A stretch of 33,150 nt of DNA from NCBI GenBank assembly GCA_034698045.1, contig JAQGAU010000250.1:1-33150 (forward strand), in the 5' to 3' direction. The translations under genes were made by a program, and so were the position numbers. This document shows, piece after piece, positions 23,423-31,666 of this stretch; positions within the stretch are counted from its first letter, which is position 1; every line of letters begins with the position of its first letter. Below the pieces are notes generated by a model. It had not been told where the DNA came from. It made no database searches and saw only the letters and a program-made list of their open reading frames with translations. This DNA comes from Paramacrobiotus richtersi (Eukaryota; Tardigrada; Eutardigrada; Parachela; Macrobiotidae).

Positions 23423-26400
23423 TTATGCACTTATTTTCACTAAACACTGAAAACGTTCGGGAATCTTCGTCCTACGACCGTACCGTGTCACAACTGACTT
23501 CAACTGCGGCTGTCGACACTTTTTCTTTCTAACCGCTTTCCTATCTGCAGGATGTTCACCTTCTGATTCAGAATTATCAGTCTCACCATCTTTATCACCA
23601 TCTGTCTGCGGTACTGCTACCGGTACTATTTCCAGCTCTAAATCTTTATCGATCACGTCATCGCTCTCACTTTCCTGAATAGGATTCGGTACCATTGCAT
23701 CATTTTCTTTAGGCAAAGAATTTTCATTATTCACTACTGTTTCTGGAATTTCTCCTGATGGCCTAGGATAAAACGGCTCAATCCTATTCAAAGCATAATT
23801 ATCTATTTTCTTACGGAGTCCGTGTAGAAGCTGCAGTTTATACACATTTTCTTTAACTTTTTCCAAAACTTTATACGGACCAGAATACTTTTGTCTTAAT
23901 TTATCCGCCTTATGAGGCAAGTGAGCAAACTCTCTAACCTTTACTAAATCACCAGGCATAAACTCTAAACTACGCCTATCCTGATCCACTCTCTGAGCAT
24001 TTCTATCTTGAAGAATTCCGACACGCGCCCGCGCGACCTCACACGCTTCTTGTAAGAAATCCATTTTTCGTTGAACAAAGTCGGACCAATTTAAATACGT
24101 ATCATCATCTATGGCCTTAATAATCGTATCCACAGGCAAATAATTATTACGCATAAACATCAAATAAAAAGGAGAAAATCCTGTTACGGCATGAACCGCA
24201 TCATTATGCGCAAATACTGCATACGGGAGATACTCATCCCAGTCTTTCTGTTCAGAAGAAACGTACATGGCCATGGTCTCGGCCAAGGGCGACATCTGTC
24301 TTTCTATCTGAGAATTTCCTTGTGGATGGTACGCTGTAGTTTTGATCTGTTTCACAGAAAGTACTTTGTTAATTTCTAAAACCAGATTACTTCTGAAATT
24401 CGCGCCTCTATCGGTCAGAAGCCTTAAAGGAGTACCGAACTCAAGTAATACATTAGGAACTATAAATTTCGCTATTTCTAGAGCAGAACCATTCTGTAGA
24501 GAACCAGCCCACGTGAATCGAGTAAACGCGTCCGTAAGCACACAAGCATACCTATTACCTTCCTGACTCTTAGGAAACGGACCCAACATGTCCATGTACA
24601 TGGTGTCCATCGGTTTCTCCGCTGGGAGATGCTGCAGGAATCCGGACATTGGTTTACGGGTGACCTTTCGCATCTGGCACTGGGGACAAGTTTTGATGTA
24701 TCTCTGAACATATCGGACCATATCGTTCCACCAGAATCGTCGTTTGAGTCTTTCTATCGTCTTTGATACTGCTTGGTGTCCTGCTAAAGGAATATCGTGG
24801 CATGTCCGCATTACATCATCCCTCATCTGTTTCGGAACCATGAAGCATTTTATGTCCACTCCATTCTCTCTTCTCCTGTAGTATAGGACTGAGTTTCTGA
24901 GGCAATATTGCTGATGCATAGAAATGAAGTTTTGATGGCTTGGATCGTCCATTATGGAAATGATTCTTTGTAAAGATGGGTCTTTTTCTTGTTCCTCCTT
25001 CAACCAGGCATCATCTTCCCATTCATCCGGCTCTTCCACGGAGATCTCGTGCACATATATCGGCAATCCATCCGTAATGTCCTTTTCAGGAGGTTGTATC
25101 GGAAATCGACTCAAACAATCGACGTTATGATGAAATTTTCCAGGTCTGTATTCCACTACCATGTCTAACGTAGACAACAACAACGCCCAACTAGCTAACC
25201 GTGGGTTATTCCCAGAATAATTTCTTATCTGAATAAGAGCACGGTGATCAGTTTTTACTGTAAATTTATTAAATTCTAAATAATGCCTGAATTTTTCATA
25301 GGCGTACACAATCGCTAATAATTCTAAATGCGTAGCAGGATAATTCCTTTCTGAATCATTTAACTTCCGGTTACAAGTAGCAACAATTCTACCTTCCTGA
25401 CTCAGGATAGCCGCTACACCAATACCACATGCATCACATTCCACAATGATTTCTTTTGCAGAATCAAAACGAGCTAACACCGGACACGTACTAAGCATTT
25501 CTTTCACACGATTAAACGCATCCAAATGTATTTCTTTCCACTCTTTAAGAAAATTCACGTTCTTCCTAGTTAAAGGAGTAAGAATATACAAAGCATGAGT
25601 CAAATCAACACAAAATTTTCTGTAAAAATTAGCTGTTCCAATAAATTTCTGCAACATTTTTATAGAAGTCGGAACCGGAAATTCGGTTATAGCTTGTAAA
25701 TACATAGGATCCATACTAATTCCTTTTTTACTGATAATATGACCCAAAAATTTAATTTCATGCATAGCCAACACACATTTCTTCGGCTGAATTTTAAGAC
25801 CGGCATTTTCTATTAAAGAAAGTACAACATCCATTCTTTCTAACCACTGTTCAAATGATTCGGCGAATATTATAATATCGTCTAAATAGACTAATGCCAT
25901 TGTCCATTTTACTTCCGCTAGTACTTTATCCATTAATCTCTGAAAACTAGCGGGACCATTACAAACGCCGAACGGCATTCTTGTAAATTGGTACAGACCA
26001 TCTTGCGTACAGAAAGCTGTTTTAGGCCTATCTTCAGGCGCTACAGGCATTGCCCAAAATCCTGACTGACAATCAAGTGAACTAAACCACTCGCAATCTC
26101 CTACTGCATGCAAAACATCATCCACTACTGGCATTGGATATGCATCTTTTACGGTTAACTTATTCAACTGTCTAAAATCAAGACAAAATCTGACACCTTG
26201 TGATTTTTTCTCTGCCAAAAGAATTCTAGTAGACCATTCTGATTTAGAAGGCTCAATAACACCTTTTTCTAACATCATCTGTACTTCATCCATGATTAAT
26301 TTTCTCCCAGTCCAATCATAACGCCTAGGAGTCTGCTTGAAAGGCTTGGCATCGCCAGTTTTAATATAATGAAATTCATCGTCAACTTTTCCAAAAGGCT

Positions 26401-27883
26401 GATCCTTAGTAGGAAGCACACGTTGGCGTTTTCTCAATAGAGCTTTTACTTTAGCACTTTGGTCCTCATTTAATTCAGGATTTATTTTACACTGCTTAAT
26501 AATTTCTTCAAATTCTTCATCAGAAAGGTCGCAATAATTCTTATCATTATTCAGATTCAACGAAGAAACTACCACTTCTGGTAATTCTGTATAATTTTCC
26601 AAAGTTCCAACCATTACATCTTTTTTGAAAAAACAGGTTTCATCTGTGCGATTCTCCACCCATATTAGAAATTTATTACTTTTAGAATTCACTACCGCGT
26701 TCGCTAGATGCAGTCCTATGCCTACATTCTTTGCGCGGTTAGGAAGAAACATATAATCACCATCTTCCAAAAATTTTCGCCGCGGACTTAACTCAACCAC
26801 ACACTGCGTCTTCGGAGGAACGTACACCTGTTGAGTCGCGTAGACCGTTACCGGCCGGACCAGTCGACGTCTCCCAACAGCTACCACTCGGACTTTCCGC
26901 CTTGGCCTCTGCCCCTCAGGCAACGGAACCGGTTTTGACTTCCTAGTAGTAGGATGGCCTATCCCACCACCGGACACCGCCAGCTCCATCTTCATTGGCA
27001 CAGGTTGACCCGACAAATCCTCCGAGGTCCTCTTCATATTCACAGGAACCACTTCACTACAATTCTTGTTGCAAACATTCGTCGACTTCGCGACATTATT
27101 GTAATTACCATATTTCATATTACACCAATCATGCACCTCATCAAAATTCCGTAATAATTGTAAGCGATTTTTAATTTCTTTTTCAAAATCAGAATCATCC
27201 GATTTAACTTCATTTTCTAATACAGAAGCATCAATATCGTCTATTGAATACAAATTGCGATCAACCGACGTTAGCCGAGCTGTTAATTCGTCGATGGCTA
27301 ACTGTTCTTCAGTAGAAGTTTTCATACACAAAACTGGAACCGGTACTTTAATTTGAATCGGTTCTTTATCATATTCAAAAGAAACCTTCTTTGTTCTCGT
27401 AAAGAAATCAGTTCCTAAAATTAAAGGATAGTGCATATTTTCCTCACTAACAAATATCAAATGCTGATACAATATTCCACAAACAATTAAGTTAGCCTTC
27501 ACACAGTATCGAAACTTCTTCAGTGGCATTCCAGAAATACTGACTACCACAAACTTTTGATAATCTTCCGGAATTTCTTTATAATTAATAGAATTTCTAT
27601 CGCAGAATTCTTTTGTAATCATAGAAACAGCAGCGCCAGTATCCATCAAACATTTGACGTCTCTGTTATTAATTTTAATATCGATAAGCGTATCCGGTCC
27701 ATAAACTGGAAATTCAGTATTTTGAGAAATATTCTTATTAGAATCTGATTTCATTTGTGAAATTACTACTTCCTTATTAACTAGGAAAGCGTCAGAATAC
27801 AAACTTACTACACCAGCTTGCACTCTATCCGGAGGCTTTCGCGCTCTCGGCACAGGATCACCCCCTTGTCCTGTGCTCAAACG
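23423..27883 (-). CDS. pol: Pol polyprotein: protease, reverse transcriptase, RNase H, integrase
   Basis: The frame is open for about 1,486 codons and has no ATG at its head; it is reached from gag by a -1 shift at 27889-27883. Residues are counted from the TTG codon at 27880. The aspartic protease has DTGA at 80-83. Reverse transcriptase spans about 520-690, with SSLDCQSGFW (D603) and YLDD at 665-668. RNase H has D816, E853, D878 and D921. Integrase has the HHCC zinc finger (H1028, H1035, C1065, C1068) and the catalytic D1097, D1157, E1193 triad with DD35E spacing (HPQGNSQIER). A GPY module follows at 1333. The tail of about 100 residues is acidic, then ends with a basic stretch; no chromodomain is seen. 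Some 240 residues between protease and reverse transcriptase are poorly conserved linker. All key catalytic residues are present. Confidence 0.95.
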   Translation of the reverse strand, partial: RLSTGQGGDPVPRARKPPDRVQAGVVSLYSDAFLVNKEVVISQMKSDSNKNISQNTEFPVYGPDTLIDIKINNRDVKCLMDTGAAVSMITKEFCDRNSINYKEIPEDYQKFVVVSISGMPLKKFRYCVKANLIVCGILYQHLIFVSEENMHYPLILGTDFFTRTKKVSFEYDKEPIQIKVPVPVLCMKTSTEEQLAIDELTARLTSVDRNLYSIDDIDASVLENEVKSDDSDFEKEIKNRLQLLRNFDEVHDWCNMKYGNYNNVAKSTNVCNKNCSEVVPVNMKRTSEDLSGQPVPMKMELAVSGGGIGHPTTRKSKPVPLPEGQRPRRKVRVVAVGRRRLVRPVTVYATQQVYVPPKTQCVVELSPRRKFLEDGDYMFLPNRAKNVGIGLHLANAVVNSKSNKFLIWVENRTDETCFFKKDVMVGTLENYTELPEVVVSSLNLNNDKNYCDLSDEEFEEIIKQCKINPELNEDQSAKVKALLRKRQRVLPTKDQPFGKVDDEFHYIKTGDAKPFKQTPRRYDWTGRKLIMDEVQMMLEKGVIEPSKSEWSTRILLAEKKSQGVRFCLDFRQLNKLTVKDAYPMPVVDDVLHAVGDCEWFSSLDCQSGFWAMPVAPEDRPKTAFCTQDGLYQFTRMPFGVCNGPASFQRLMDKVLAEVKWTMALVYLDDIIIFAESFEQWLERMDVVLSLIENAGLKIQPKKCVLAMHEIKFLGHIISKKGISMDPMYLQAITEFPVPTSIKMLQKFIGTANFYRKFCVDLTHALYILTPLTRKNVNFLKEWKEIHLDAFNRVKEMLSTCPVLARFDSAKEIIVECDACGIGVAAILSQEGRIVATCNRKLNDSERNYPATHLELLAIVYAYEKFRHYLEFNKFTVKTDHRALIQIRNYSGNNPRLASWALLLSTLDMVVEYRPGKFHHNVDCLSRFPIQPPEKDITDGLPIYVHEISVEEPDEWEDDAWLKEEQEKDPSLQRIISIMDDPSHQNFISMHQQYCLRNSVLYYRRRENGVDIKCFMVPKQMRDDVMRTCHDIPLAGHQAVSKTIERLKRRFWWNDMVRYVQRYIKTCPQCQMRKVTRKPMSGFLQHLPAEKPMDTMYMDMLGPFPKSQEGNRYACVLTDAFTRFTWAGSLQNGSALEIAKFIVPNVLLEFGTPLRLLTDRGANFRSNLVLEINKVLSVKQIKTTAYHPQGNSQIERQMSPLAETMAMYVSSEQKDWDEYLPYAVFAHNDAVHAVTGFSPFYLMFMRNNYLPVDTIIKAIDDDTYLNWSDFVQRKMDFLQEACEVARARVGILQDRNAQRVDQDRRSLEFMPGDLVKVREFAHLPHKADKLRQKYSGPYKVLEKVKENVYKLQLLHGLRKKIDNYALNRIEPFYPRPSGEIPETVVNNENSLPKENDAMVPNPIQESESDDVIDKDLELEIVPVAVPQTDGDKDGETDNSESEGEHPADRKAVRKKKCRQPQLKSVVTRYGRRTKIPERFQCLVKISA

Positions 27884-27889
27884 TTTTTT
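27831..27889 (-). promoter_or_regulatory. Programmed -1 ribosomal frameshift signal at the gag/pol junction
   Basis: The slippery heptamer A AAA AAC (27889-27883) is in the gag frame as CCA AAA AAC, two codons before the gag TGA (27879-27877). A 6-nt spacer leads to a perfect 8-bp stem, GCACAGGA (27876-27869) with TCCTGTGC (27857-27850), and an 11-nt loop containing GGGGG. Downstream CCTCC (27835-27831) could pair with that loop, with one G-U, to make an H-type pseudoknot. The pol frame is exactly -1 relative to gag. Heptamer, spacing and structure all match the known form of such signals. Confidence 0.85.
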
Positions 27890-30177
27890 GGAAAATTCTG
27901 GCCGCCTGGCATAGAAGGTCCACCATTCGCCGCTTCCCGTTGAGCCCGGAACTGGGCGCGCTTCTCGGCCATCTCTCTTGCACCAGCCTTTGCATCATCA
28001 GGCCACTCTTTAAAGGGCACCGTCTTCAGCGGGCAGTTTGGCTGGATATGTCCCATTCTACCACAAGAATAACACTGCGGCACAAACCGTGGCTGGTCCC
28101 TATTGGGTTCCGATGGCTGTGTCCGACGAAACTCCATTGTCTGGAACTGTCCATTTTGCTGACCACCGGAATCCATATTCATTCCTGTCACAGGAGTTGT
28201 CACAGCTTGGGCATACGACGGCTGCTTCATCGGTGTTCCTTCCATACTAGCACCGGAAAACTGGCCAGAAGGATTCTTCCATAATTCTGCTGTAGAATAT
28301 CCCGCATAACCTCCACGAAAACCGTTCCAAGATCCTCGGCCACCACGACCATTCCCACGACCGCGTCCAAATCCGCGACCCGGAAAACTAAACTGTTGAC
28401 TTCCTGGCATCGTAGGAATCGCAATCTGTCCTTCCATAGGCTTAAAACTGTGTAACAGACTCACAAACTCTCCTATACTTTTAGGATTACGTGCCGTTAT
28501 GAAGTTCTGCAGAGCTGGGTACAAACGGAACGCATTCAATAAATACTGAACCTGGCGGCCGGGATCCATCTCGGGGTCAATATCATCCATTTGGTCCGCC
28601 AGATACTGAATGAACTCGTCTAGATTAGACTGACCATCGTACGTCGCAGCAAATAACGTCTGTTCAGCCACAAATTCCCGTCCTGTAGTCCCGAATCGTG
28701 AAAGGAGTCTATCCTTCCATTCCTTAAACGTCCAGGATTCAGTATCATACCGCGCAATCATCTGTCCATAAAACTTCTCTGCCTGTCCTTGTAAGGCAAA
28801 ACTCAACTGCGCCACCATATCTTGGCCACTCCAATGATTAAGACGAGCCACTCCTTCAAACTTAGCGAAAAACGCCTCAATCCTTTCATCAGGACGTCCG
28901 CTATAATGAGGCGTTTTAACTCGCATTGGTGCTGCCCGTTCTTCCACGAATTCCACGGACTGTTCCCTTTGAATCGTTTCCTTAACAGGAGTACCCATAA
29001 TCGGTCCAGTACTTCGAAATTCCGTGCTTTCTACATTGACTGTCTGTTTGACACGACGAGATGCAGGAACTGGTCCCTTCATTTGTTCCACTTCCTGTGC
29101 TAAGGAATCCATACGAACATTCATAGTCGCTTTCCAATCATCCAGTTCCGTCATCTTCTGATTAAAGAACGATTCCTGTTGTCTAAACGTACCAGCGATG
29201 GCGGTGAATCCAGTATCCATACGCTGCTCTTGTTGTTGCATTTTGGTCTCCAGAGACTTCTGCACTCCTTGCAAGGATCCAATAATCATCTTCTGAAAAT
29301 TATCCATAATATCCTTCATCTGGTCCATAGGATCAACAACTGGAACTGTATTCGAATTCTGCATGACAATAGAAGGAACAGAAACTCGAGGTGTACTATG
29401 AATCGTTGCAGTTACAGTTGTAGCTGTGTTTGATGCTGACATCGTAGCATTTCCTGTAGTAAGGAACGAAGACGAGTATGTAGTCGTCGTCGTTGGGCGG
29501 GACACCGCCGACACTGTTACTGGAATTCCAACATTAGTGGAAGGCAGCGTTGACTGCACTGACACTGAGGGTAACTGTGCTGTCCAATCGGGTGCATTGA
29601 ATGTTGGAAATCCCAACGAACCACCAAATCCACTGCCAGAAAAGGTCGGGTTGGGGAAAATCCCCGTTGACACGATTCTTCCTTCGGTCCTATTCTTCCT
29701 TCCAGAAAAGAGCTGATAAGGGTTCATTCCAAATCCTACATCCGAATCCAGGAGAGATTTATTCATGTCCCGTCGGTCGTCCGTATCAACATCTTCTTCT
29801 GCAGCTGAATAATACTCACGAACATCCTCGCTGGCATTTGACCAAGGTTCATTGACCTTTTCCTGTGAAGGAACTGTAGATTCTTCATTTTCAGAAACTG
29901 TGATAACTTCGGAATTGGGATCATCAATCCTTTGTCCAGGAGGAGGTGATCGTAAAGTCTTCTTACTACGCTGAGAAATATCCACTGACTGTGTTGCATT
30001 TTCCGTTGGAATCGTGGCAGGTTTAGATTTCGACATCTTATGCTCCTCTTGAGATAATCCCGTAGAAATCTGAAGGAGTTCAAGTTCCGGGACTGCTGTC
30101 TGTCTATTCCTCTTCTTAAACTTAGGAGTATTTCTCACTGTTCCCAGTCGAGTACGAGGCTTGAGGTCATCTCCCAT
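27877..30177 (-). CDS. gag: Gag structural protein with coiled coil, RG-rich stretch and zinc knuckle
   Basis: Gag forms the particle that packages element RNA. The first ATG is at 30177 and gives 766 residues. The frame opens six codons further upstream from a TTG, which I do not treat as the start. The N-terminal 270 residues are charged, then Ser/Thr-rich. Residues about 284-368 form a likely coiled coil (MDQMKDIMDNFQKMIIGSLQ and onwards). The retrotransposon gag fold lies at about 430-560 (RIEAFFAKFEGVARLNHW, then FKEWKDRLLSRFG). An RG-rich segment (GRGFGRGRGNGRGGRG) near 600-620 and a CCHC knuckle, CYSCGRMGHIQPNC, at about 702-715 should bind RNA. The protein ends at TGA 27877, inside the frameshift signal. 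The frame has no internal stops. The long N-terminal extension is larger than in many Gypsy gags. Confidence 0.92.
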   Translation of the reverse strand: MGDDLKPRTRLGTVRNTPKFKKRNRQTAVPELELLQISTGLSQEEHKMSKSKPATIPTENATQSVDISQRSKKTLRSPPPGQRIDDPNSEVITVSENEESTVPSQEKVNEPWSNASEDVREYYSAAEEDVDTDDRRDMNKSLLDSDVGFGMNPYQLFSGRKNRTEGRIVSTGIFPNPTFSGSGFGGSLGFPTFNAPDWTAQLPSVSVQSTLPSTNVGIPVTVSAVSRPTTTTTYSSSFLTTGNATMSASNTATTVTATIHSTPRVSVPSIVMQNSNTVPVVDPMDQMKDIMDNFQKMIIGSLQGVQKSLETKMQQQEQRMDTGFTAIAGTFRQQESFFNQKMTELDDWKATMNVRMDSLAQEVEQMKGPVPASRRVKQTVNVESTEFRSTGPIMGTPVKETIQREQSVEFVEERAAPMRVKTPHYSGRPDERIEAFFAKFEGVARLNHWSGQDMVAQLSFALQGQAEKFYGQMIARYDTESWTFKEWKDRLLSRFGTTGREFVAEQTLFAATYDGQSNLDEFIQYLADQMDDIDPEMDPGRQVQYLLNAFRLYPALQNFITARNPKSIGEFVSLLHSFKPMEGQIAIPTMPGSQQFSFPGRGFGRGRGNGRGGRGSWNGFRGGYAGYSTAELWKNPSGQFSGASMEGTPMKQPSYAQAVTTPVTGMNMDSGGQQNGQFQTMEFRRTQPSEPNRDQPRFVPQCYSCGRMGHIQPNCPLKTVPFKEWPDDAKAGAREMAEKRAQFRAQREAANGGPSMPGGQNFPKNV

Positions 30178-30230
30178 AAGGAAGTAGATACCCAATATCC
30201 TATGTTTCCGACAGGAAGTTCAGTACGTAA

Positions 30231-30244
30231 CACCAGGAGCGCCA
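30231..30244 (-). other. Primer-binding-like site
   Basis: On the element strand TGGCGCTCCTGGTG begins two bases after a CTACA terminus. The TGG that pairs with a tRNA CCA end and the 2-nt gap are as expected for a Gypsy primer-binding site. Which tRNA it matches cannot be told from the window. Confidence 0.55.
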
Positions 30245-30246
30245 AT

Positions 30247-30297
30247 TGTAGTGGATCTATACTGATCCTGCCCCGGAAATATAAATATTTCCCTACA
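30247..30297 (-). repeat. 51-bp LTR-like end, TGTAG...CTACA
   Basis: On the element strand the segment starts TGTAG and ends CTACA, the typical inverted ends of an LTR, and abuts the primer-binding-like site. It contains two palindromic patches, GGAAATATTTATATTTCC and GGATCAGTATAGATCC. It is too short for a working LTR, and no second copy is seen downstream of pol. It may be a deleted LTR, or only the right end of a longer one whose true start lies further right. Confidence 0.4.
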
Positions 30298-31666
30298 ATG
30301 GGGCAAAATAAATAGGAATACTATTTATGAGATCGAACACGGAAGCTGAATACGTTAGATTTCTTATTCAACATCAAACAGTGCCACCAGTAGAATCACA
30401 AATCAACACTAAACAACCAAAAGAATTTCTCCCTTTAGAATCATCGGAAATCACCACATCGTATAGCGTACACACTCTGACTGTACAACACACTCATACC
30501 GCTACGTACGCAACATAATTATGCTTTCCATTCCATTCACTACAGTCGAAAAGATTATTGAAGGACTCCGACTTCCAGTTGGCTGGACGCACAATAATTA
30601 GTTAATTTTATTCAACTATTTCACTTTCTAGTACTTATGTTTTACCACACCTTCATCAAATCGAACATAGCTGATTGATTGCGTACCGCATAAAAGAACA
30701 AAGAAATATGCTTTTACATGCAAGCTCTGAACTGATCATGACTGGATCCTGGGACTGACGATACGGATCCGGGGACTGACGATACAGTACTAAAAAATTA
30801 GTTTATAACTTTTCCCACGTCTTGCTTTTCACGCAAACTGTATTTCCATAAAACTGCCCCAGGAACGGCCGATGTTTGTCGTCCAAGTGTCAAGATACGT
30901 TCAATATACTGTATATGTAGCATCCTGCTTGTGCAATATGAGTTCGTTTGGATGCGGGTATCAACAGCGTTCAATATATAATATGTCACTGATAAATAAT
31001 TATTAATATGTTGAATCATTTAACTTATATTTTTTTATCCGTTGTAAATAAGATTAATTAACTAGTGCTTCTGTCGTGCAATACGTAACGTACGTAGGTC
31101 AATATGGTCCTGTCACTAACAGCGCAATCGCTTCGCTCACAACTTCGTTGTACCGCTTTTAATAAAAGATTTCCCGGTAACCTTAACGCGGTCCCTGAAT
31201 TATTCAAGAAGCGCTTAAAAAAGACGTGAGCGTTTACCTCGCTTTATTTCTTGAATTTGAATTTAAGAGCGGAATTATATGGACGCAAATAATCGAAATG
31301 TCATGGCCTACTGTAAATGAGTATGAAAAAATTACTGACACCGTTAATTATTAACAATTTTATGGCTGTCCTGCTTGTTATCATATAAATTCAGTTATAA
31401 ACAATATAAAGCCTGCCATAGCCGAAAGCGTTTTGTGAATATCCCGCAGCCATTTAAGCTTTAGTACATCAACATTACCACCGGAAAGCAATATTTTGCT
31501 GGGAGCGTAATGAAGTTTTCACGGCAGAAGTTCCGAAATCTCTTGTGGCAGACGTTATTAGGTTTCCGTTCGCAAAAAACGTAATATTTACTCAGTCTGT
31601 AGACTGGGCGACCAAGACATTATTTTACTAAAATAAGCCAAAGTTGGCGGTTTTCGGAACGGGAAA
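30298..31666. other. Region between the retrotransposon and tetraspanin 2
   Basis: No gene is recognised. It may include more of the 5' LTR, old flanking sequence and the promoter of the second tetraspanin. Short frames at 30327-30518 (+) and 30798-31019 (-) carry no motif. Confidence 0.35.
30744..30785. repeat. Two tandem 21-bp repeats
   Basis: GGATCCTGGGACTGACGATAC at 30744-30764 is followed directly by a copy at 30765-30785 that differs at one base (T to G). They lie 450-490 bp outside the LTR-like segment and could be LTR enhancer repeats or flanking DNA. Confidence 0.8.

Larger units (their letters stand above)
23423..30297 (-). mobile_element. Ty3/Gypsy-type LTR retrotransposon, coding region open, terminal repeats unresolved
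   Basis: The element reads right to left: a 51-bp TGTAG...CTACA segment (30297-30247), a primer-binding-like site (30244-30231), gag (ATG at 30177), then pol with protease, reverse transcriptase, RNase H and integrase in that order, which defines Ty3/Gypsy. There is no envelope gene and no chromodomain. Both frames are uninterrupted over about 6.75 kb, so the insertion is young or was recently active. It lies between two tandem tetraspanin genes, in the opposite orientation. I could not find the expected pair of matching direct repeats or a target-site duplication, so the outer limits given here cover only the supported part. The 3' boundary is unknown. Confidence 0.9.

Noticed and set aside
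23423..30297. Infectious retrovirus-like element (envelope gene)
   Set aside because: No signal peptide, transmembrane segment or long frame follows pol, so this is an ordinary Gypsy-type element as far as visible.
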